Shown: piece by piece, positions 28,424 through 31,174 of the stretch
Position numbering within the stretch: position 1 is the stretch's first letter
How the letters are laid out: each line of letters opens with the position of its first letter
NCBI GenBank assembly: GCA_047619465.1
Contig: JBLHJW010000005.1
Coordinates: 1-31,174, forward strand
DNA: 31,174 nt
Direction: 5' to 3'
Source of the DNA: CAYHDV01 sp047619465
GTDB lineage: Bacteria; Patescibacteriota; Minisyncoccia; Phycocordibacterales; CSBR16-119
Translations under genes and position numbers: made by a program
Notes under the pieces: model-generated
The model's input: the letters and a program-made list of their open reading frames with translations, nothing else
Database searches by the model: none
Told to the model about the DNA's origin: nothing

Positions 28424-29035
28424 TTAAAGTCTCGAAAGATAGCTCACACGGTGAATTGGAGATATTCCATGTGCTCTAAGGGCTTCATAGTGTTGTTTTG
28501 TCCCGTAACCCTTATGCTTTTCAAAGCCATACTCAGGATAGACTTCTGCCTGCTTTTCCATGTGATAGTCTCGTGTAACCTTAGCCACAATAGAAGCCAG
28601 TGCTATAGATCTCTCCTTTGTGTCCCCTTTTATGATTGTTTCTTGATTTGGGAATTTATCTCCAGCAAATAATCCTCCGTCCAAAAGAACAATTATTTCT
28701 TCTGGAGAAATTGCGATCTTAGAAAGCACTGTCTGTATACACTTCTTGATGGATAGTGAAATTCCCATCTTGTCTATTTCTTTTGCTGTAACTGAAGCTG
28801 TGGTAAAAAATATCTTTTCTTCCCTCTCCCAAACACGCATCTTCTTTACAATCTCCACTCTTTTTTTCTCAGAAAGTTTCTTAGAGTCAAGTAGTGGCAT
28901 ATCAGAAAAGATTCCATCCTCTGCTTCGATCTCTTTCTTATATAAAACAAGTCCTACAGTCACAGGACCCGCTACAGGACCTCGACCTACTTCGTCTATT
29001 CCACATATGTATTTGATTTTGGAGTCGTTCTTCAT
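28424..29035 (-). CDS. rnhB: Ribonuclease HII
   Basis: About 203 residues from ATG 29035 (the frame is open to a TTG at 29062, nine codons earlier). All RNase HII motifs are present: GIDEVGRGPVAGP with the first Asp-Glu pair, DSKKLSEKKR, VLLDGG with the third acid, and KGDTKERSIALASIVAKVTRD with the last Asp, then HKGYGTKQHYEAL. The enzyme cuts RNA in RNA-DNA hybrids and removes single ribonucleotides. The start choice follows from a TGA-TACAAT placed eight bases before ATG 29035, which would leave no room for the longer form in that transcript. Confidence 0.95.
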   Translation of the reverse strand: MKNDSKIKYICGIDEVGRGPVAGPVTVGLVLYKKEIEAEDGIFSDMPLLDSKKLSEKKRVEIVKKMRVWEREEKIFFTTASVTAKEIDKMGISLSIKKCIQTVLSKIAISPEEIIVLLDGGLFAGDKFPNQETIIKGDTKERSIALASIVAKVTRDYHMEKQAEVYPEYGFEKHKGYGTKQHYEALRAHGISPIHRVSYLSRL

Positions 29036-29043
29036 GTAAGTGA

Positions 29044-29052
29044 ATTGTATCA
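29044..29052 (-). promoter_or_regulatory. Extended -10 of the RNase HII gene
   Basis: TGA-TACAAT on minus, eight bases before ATG 29035; predicts a leaderless or one-base leader. Confidence 0.45.
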
Positions 29053-29065
29053 TGGTGAACAATTA

Positions 29066-29094
29066 AAAAAGGACCTAATGTAGGTCCTTTATAG
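29066..29094 (-). terminator. Terminator of the zinc-ribbon-like gene
   Basis: AAAGGACCTA and TAGGTCCTTT around ATG, with TTTTTTAATT on minus. The stop codon of the gene lies in the hairpin. Confidence 0.85.
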
Positions 29095-29317
29095 TATCAA
29101 CATGACCTATGTCGTGATGAGATGTTTGCATTTTGCAAATAGTGCAAGGAAACTTGTAGTCTCTATCGTTATGATTTTTTGAGTGAGGCAGCATAAAACT
29201 AAATTTTATACTTTCCTCATCTAGGCAATTACTGCAGGCAAAATACCTCTCGACCCTAGCGATTCCATTTTTATGAAAAGTATCCCCGCCAAATCCCCTT
29301 GGTTCCTTTTTCTTCAT
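29075..29317 (-). CDS. Small zinc-ribbon-like protein (80 aa)
   Basis: Two Cys pairs, CSNC (28-31) and CTIC (58-61), about 26 residues apart suit a zinc ribbon. Several His (HSKNHNDRD and TSHHDIGHVD) surround the second pair. The N-terminus is basic (MKKKEPRGFGGDTFHKNG). No family is recognised; binding to nucleic acid or protein is possible. It is transcribed alone from an extended -10. Confidence 0.6.
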   Translation of the reverse strand: MKKKEPRGFGGDTFHKNGIARVERYFACSNCLDEESIKFSFMLPHSKNHNDRDYKFPCTICKMQTSHHDIGHVDTIKDLH

Positions 29318-29362
29318 ATTCTTAGTTTATTTAGTTCCTTAAAGTAGACTTCTCAAAATCAA

Positions 29363-29371
29363 ATTATAACA
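29363..29371 (-). promoter_or_regulatory. Extended -10 of the zinc-ribbon-like gene
   Basis: TGT-TATAAT on minus; leader about 39 bases. The T run of the hairpin at 29381-29412 lies directly upstream. Confidence 0.5.
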
Positions 29372-29380
29372 CAAGATACA

Positions 29381-29412
29381 AAAAACCCTTTCGCGAACAG
29401 CGGAAGGGTTTG
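29381..29412 (-). terminator. Terminator-like hairpin, minus strand
   Basis: AACCCTTCCGC pairs with GCGAAAGGGTT around a five-base loop and is followed by a T run on minus. No minus-strand gene is known upstream of it, so it may end an unannotated short RNA from 29413-29525. Confidence 0.6.
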
Positions 29413-29518
29413 ACGGGTTAATCTATTTAATTATTTAGGTGGCTTAAACAAGAATTCACACTCTGAAGTGTCTAGAAAATCCTCCAAGCTTTATCCGTGA
29501 CTGTAATATTTATATGAT

Positions 29519-29549
29519 TTGTCAATAGATAATTTCGATATGATATAAT
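29519..29549 (+). promoter_or_regulatory. Promoter of dnaE
   Basis: TTGTCA (29519-29524), a 19-nt spacer ending in TGA, and a perfect TATAAT (29544-29549), nine bases before the ATG. The start near 29556 leaves about three bases of leader. Confidence 0.6.
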
Positions 29550-29558
29550 TCTTCTGTT

Positions 29559-31174
29559 ATGGAAAGCAAATTCATCCACCTGCACACCCACTCTCACTAC
29601 TCCCTTCTGGATGGTCTTTCGAAGATTCCGCAGCTTGTAAAAAGAGCCAAAGAACTGGGCATGCCAGCGCTAGCGCTTACTGACCATGGGGTAATGTACG
29701 GAGCTATCGAGTTCTACAAAGCCTGCAAAAAAGAAGGTATCAAACCCATCATTGGAGTAGAAGCCTACATGGCAGAGCGGTCACTTACCGACAAAGAACC
29801 AAACATCGACAATAAGCGCTATCACCTCACACTCCTAGCAAAGAACCACGCCGGCTACAAAAACCTCATGAAGCTTATTAGTCATTCATATCTTGAGGGG
29901 TACTACTATAAGCCTCGAATGGATCTGGAGATCATCGAAAAACATTCCGATGGATTGATCTGTCTTACTGGATGTCCAGGAAGCCGATTTGTACATCACC
30001 TGCGGAACAACAACGTAGAAGAAGCTCGAATGCTTCTAGATCACTATGTGAAAATATTTGGAAAAGAAAATGTTTTCATAGAGCTCATGATTCATCCAGA
30101 AGTAGATGGAGTGGATAGAGTCAAAGACCATATAATAAAAATGTCGAAAGACACTGGTATTCCAATTGTTGGAACTTGGGACTCACACTACATTCACAAA
30201 GATGACCGAGAAGCTCATGACACACTCCTGGCCGTAAATACTCACGGCAGCAACTTCAAATTAGACGGAGACTATTCTTTCATAGATGAAGAAAAAGCAA
30301 GAGAAGTTTTCAAAGACGTGCCAGAAGCAGTTGAGAATACTCTAAAGGTGGCAGAGCTAGTGGACCTAGAAATTCCACTTGGCTCTTGGGTTTTCCCAGC
30401 TTTTGACTTGGAGCCAGGAGAGACTGCCGGATCTCAGCTCAAGAAGGCTGTATACAAAGGAATAGAATGGCGGTATGGAAAAGAGACACCTGAAATAGTT
30501 GACCGTATAGAGTACGAACTTAAAATTATTGAAGACAAAGGATTCTCTATATATATGCTTATCGTAGGAGACCTTATCGACTTTGCTCGAAAAGAAGATA
30601 TTTACACAAATATTCGAGGATCTGTTGCTGGATCTATTGTTACCTACCTACTAGGAATTACAGTTGTTGATCCTCTGCGGTTCAAACTCCCCTTTGAAAG
30701 ATTCCTGAACCCAGAGAGGCCTAGTGCTCCGGATATCGATATGGACTTTGCTGACAATCGCCGAGAAGAAGTTCTAAACTATACAAAACGAAAGTACGGA
30801 GAGAAAGCTGTAGCCCAGATTGGAACTTTTGGTACCATGATGGCGCGCGGTGCTGTGAAAGATGTAGCTCGAGCTATGGGGTTCCCATATGACACAGGAG
30901 ACAAAATATCAAAACTCATTCCTATGGGAGCTCAGGGATTCCCCATGACTATTGAGCGAGCCATGGAAATGGTTCCAGAAATCACAGAGATGTATGATAG
31001 CGACAAAGGAGTCAAAGAAATCATAGATATGGCAAAGCGTCTCGAAGGAGGAGCTCGACATATTTCTGTACATGCGGCTGGGGTTGTTATTTCACCTACA
31101 GAAGTATCTGACTACACTCCAGTTCAATTCGACCCCAAAGGGGGGAAAATTATCACCCAGTACGACATGCACGC
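29559..31174 (+). CDS. dnaE: DNA polymerase III alpha subunit, N-terminal 538 residues (runs off the right edge)
   Basis: Starts MESKFIHLHTHSHYSLLDG. The PHP domain (1-270) has HLHTHS (7-12), ALTDHGVMYG, GVEAYM and GTWDSHYIH. The polymerase core begins with IRGSVAGSIVTYLLGIT (usually GRGSAAGSLVAYxLGIT) and FERFLNPERPSAPDIDMDF (391-397 is PDIDMDF), whose Asp392 and Asp394 are the first two catalytic acids by homology. TFGTMMARGAVKDVARAMG and HISVHAAGVVIS follow. The third acid, tau/beta-binding and OB domains lie beyond the window. This is the replicative polymerase. The ATG is almost leaderless. Confidence 0.96.
   Translation, partial: MESKFIHLHTHSHYSLLDGLSKIPQLVKRAKELGMPALALTDHGVMYGAIEFYKACKKEGIKPIIGVEAYMAERSLTDKEPNIDNKRYHLTLLAKNHAGYKNLMKLISHSYLEGYYYKPRMDLEIIEKHSDGLICLTGCPGSRFVHHLRNNNVEEARMLLDHYVKIFGKENVFIELMIHPEVDGVDRVKDHIIKMSKDTGIPIVGTWDSHYIHKDDREAHDTLLAVNTHGSNFKLDGDYSFIDEEKAREVFKDVPEAVENTLKVAELVDLEIPLGSWVFPAFDLEPGETAGSQLKKAVYKGIEWRYGKETPEIVDRIEYELKIIEDKGFSIYMLIVGDLIDFARKEDIYTNIRGSVAGSIVTYLLGITVVDPLRFKLPFERFLNPERPSAPDIDMDFADNRREEVLNYTKRKYGEKAVAQIGTFGTMMARGAVKDVARAMGFPYDTGDKISKLIPMGAQGFPMTIERAMEMVPEITEMYDSDKGVKEIIDMAKRLEGGARHISVHAAGVVISPTEVSDYTPVQFDPKGGKIITQYDMH

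Noticed and set aside
29036..29062. Longer RNase HII start at TTG 29062
   Set aside because: The -10 box placed eight bases before ATG 29035 would start the RNA after the TTG, and the extra residues are not part of the family domain.
1..31174. CRISPR array, insertion sequence, integrase, rRNA, or tmRNA
   Set aside because: No evenly spaced repeats, no transposase or recombinase motifs and no rRNA or tmRNA signatures were found on either strand.

Overview
The window looks like a chromosome segment of a Candidate Phyla Radiation bacterium (Patescibacteria, probably a Parcubacteria lineage). The evidence is AT-rich, very compact housekeeping DNA with standard stop codons (TGA is used as stop), trimmed DNA-repair enzymes, many tiny membrane or secreted proteins with no recognisable family, and gene types typical of these genomes: a DUF5667-like protein behind an ECF sigma factor, a lamin-tail-domain protein behind a TraD/VirB4-like ATPase, and a FtsB-like protein beside glutaredoxin. 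The assignment is by gene style, not by a marker tree.

Layout. 1-2.6 kb: 3' end of a PrsW-like membrane protease, Hsp20, tRNA-Phe, a small membrane protein, tRNA-Arg followed by an odd repeat element, glutaredoxin, a FtsB/DivIC-like protein and two tiny ORFs. 2.7-12 kb (mostly minus strand): LepA, an unknown membrane protein, the lipid II flippase MurJ, a leucyl-tRNA synthetase carrying a complete NUDIX domain inside its editing domain, a secreted beta-sandwich protein with a long structured leader, and YchF with a small coupled gene. 12.1-14.4 kb (plus): a lipoprotein, a 35-codon ORF, and the ECF sigma / DUF5667 pair. 14.4-19.8 kb (minus): lamin-tail protein, conjugation-type ATPase with a repetitive tail, MscS channel and an RlmB-type rRNA methyltransferase. 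19.9-22.7 kb is the accessory part: a broken gene, an attenuator-like leader, a bile-acid/sodium-symporter-family transporter bracketed by imperfect direct repeats, and a membrane-anchored protein with a DVT repeat. 22.7-31.2 kb: tRNA-Ala with a second copy of the odd element, a short UvrC, a membrane protein, UvrA, a secreted protein, RNase HII, a zinc-ribbon-like protein and the first 538 codons of DnaE.

The most interesting signal is a homologous element of about 150-170 bp lying directly downstream of two different tRNA genes (Arg-CCU and Ala-UGC). Each copy ends with a 20-bp duplication of the 3' end of its own host tRNA. The bodies share conserved blocks, and one stem-loop shows two compensatory base-pair changes between the copies, so this is a structured element and not random decay. 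It looks like a small non-autonomous element that uses the tRNA T-loop/3' end as its attachment site, or a structured RNA made by read-through past the tRNA terminator.

A second theme is promoter style. Many genes have an extended -10 (TGn plus a TATAAT-like hexamer) placed only 6-9 nt before the start codon, which predicts leaderless or nearly leaderless mRNAs; in places the promoter is squeezed against the terminator or stop codon of the previous gene. Nothing in the window looks like a CRISPR array, a transposase, an integrase or an rRNA gene.
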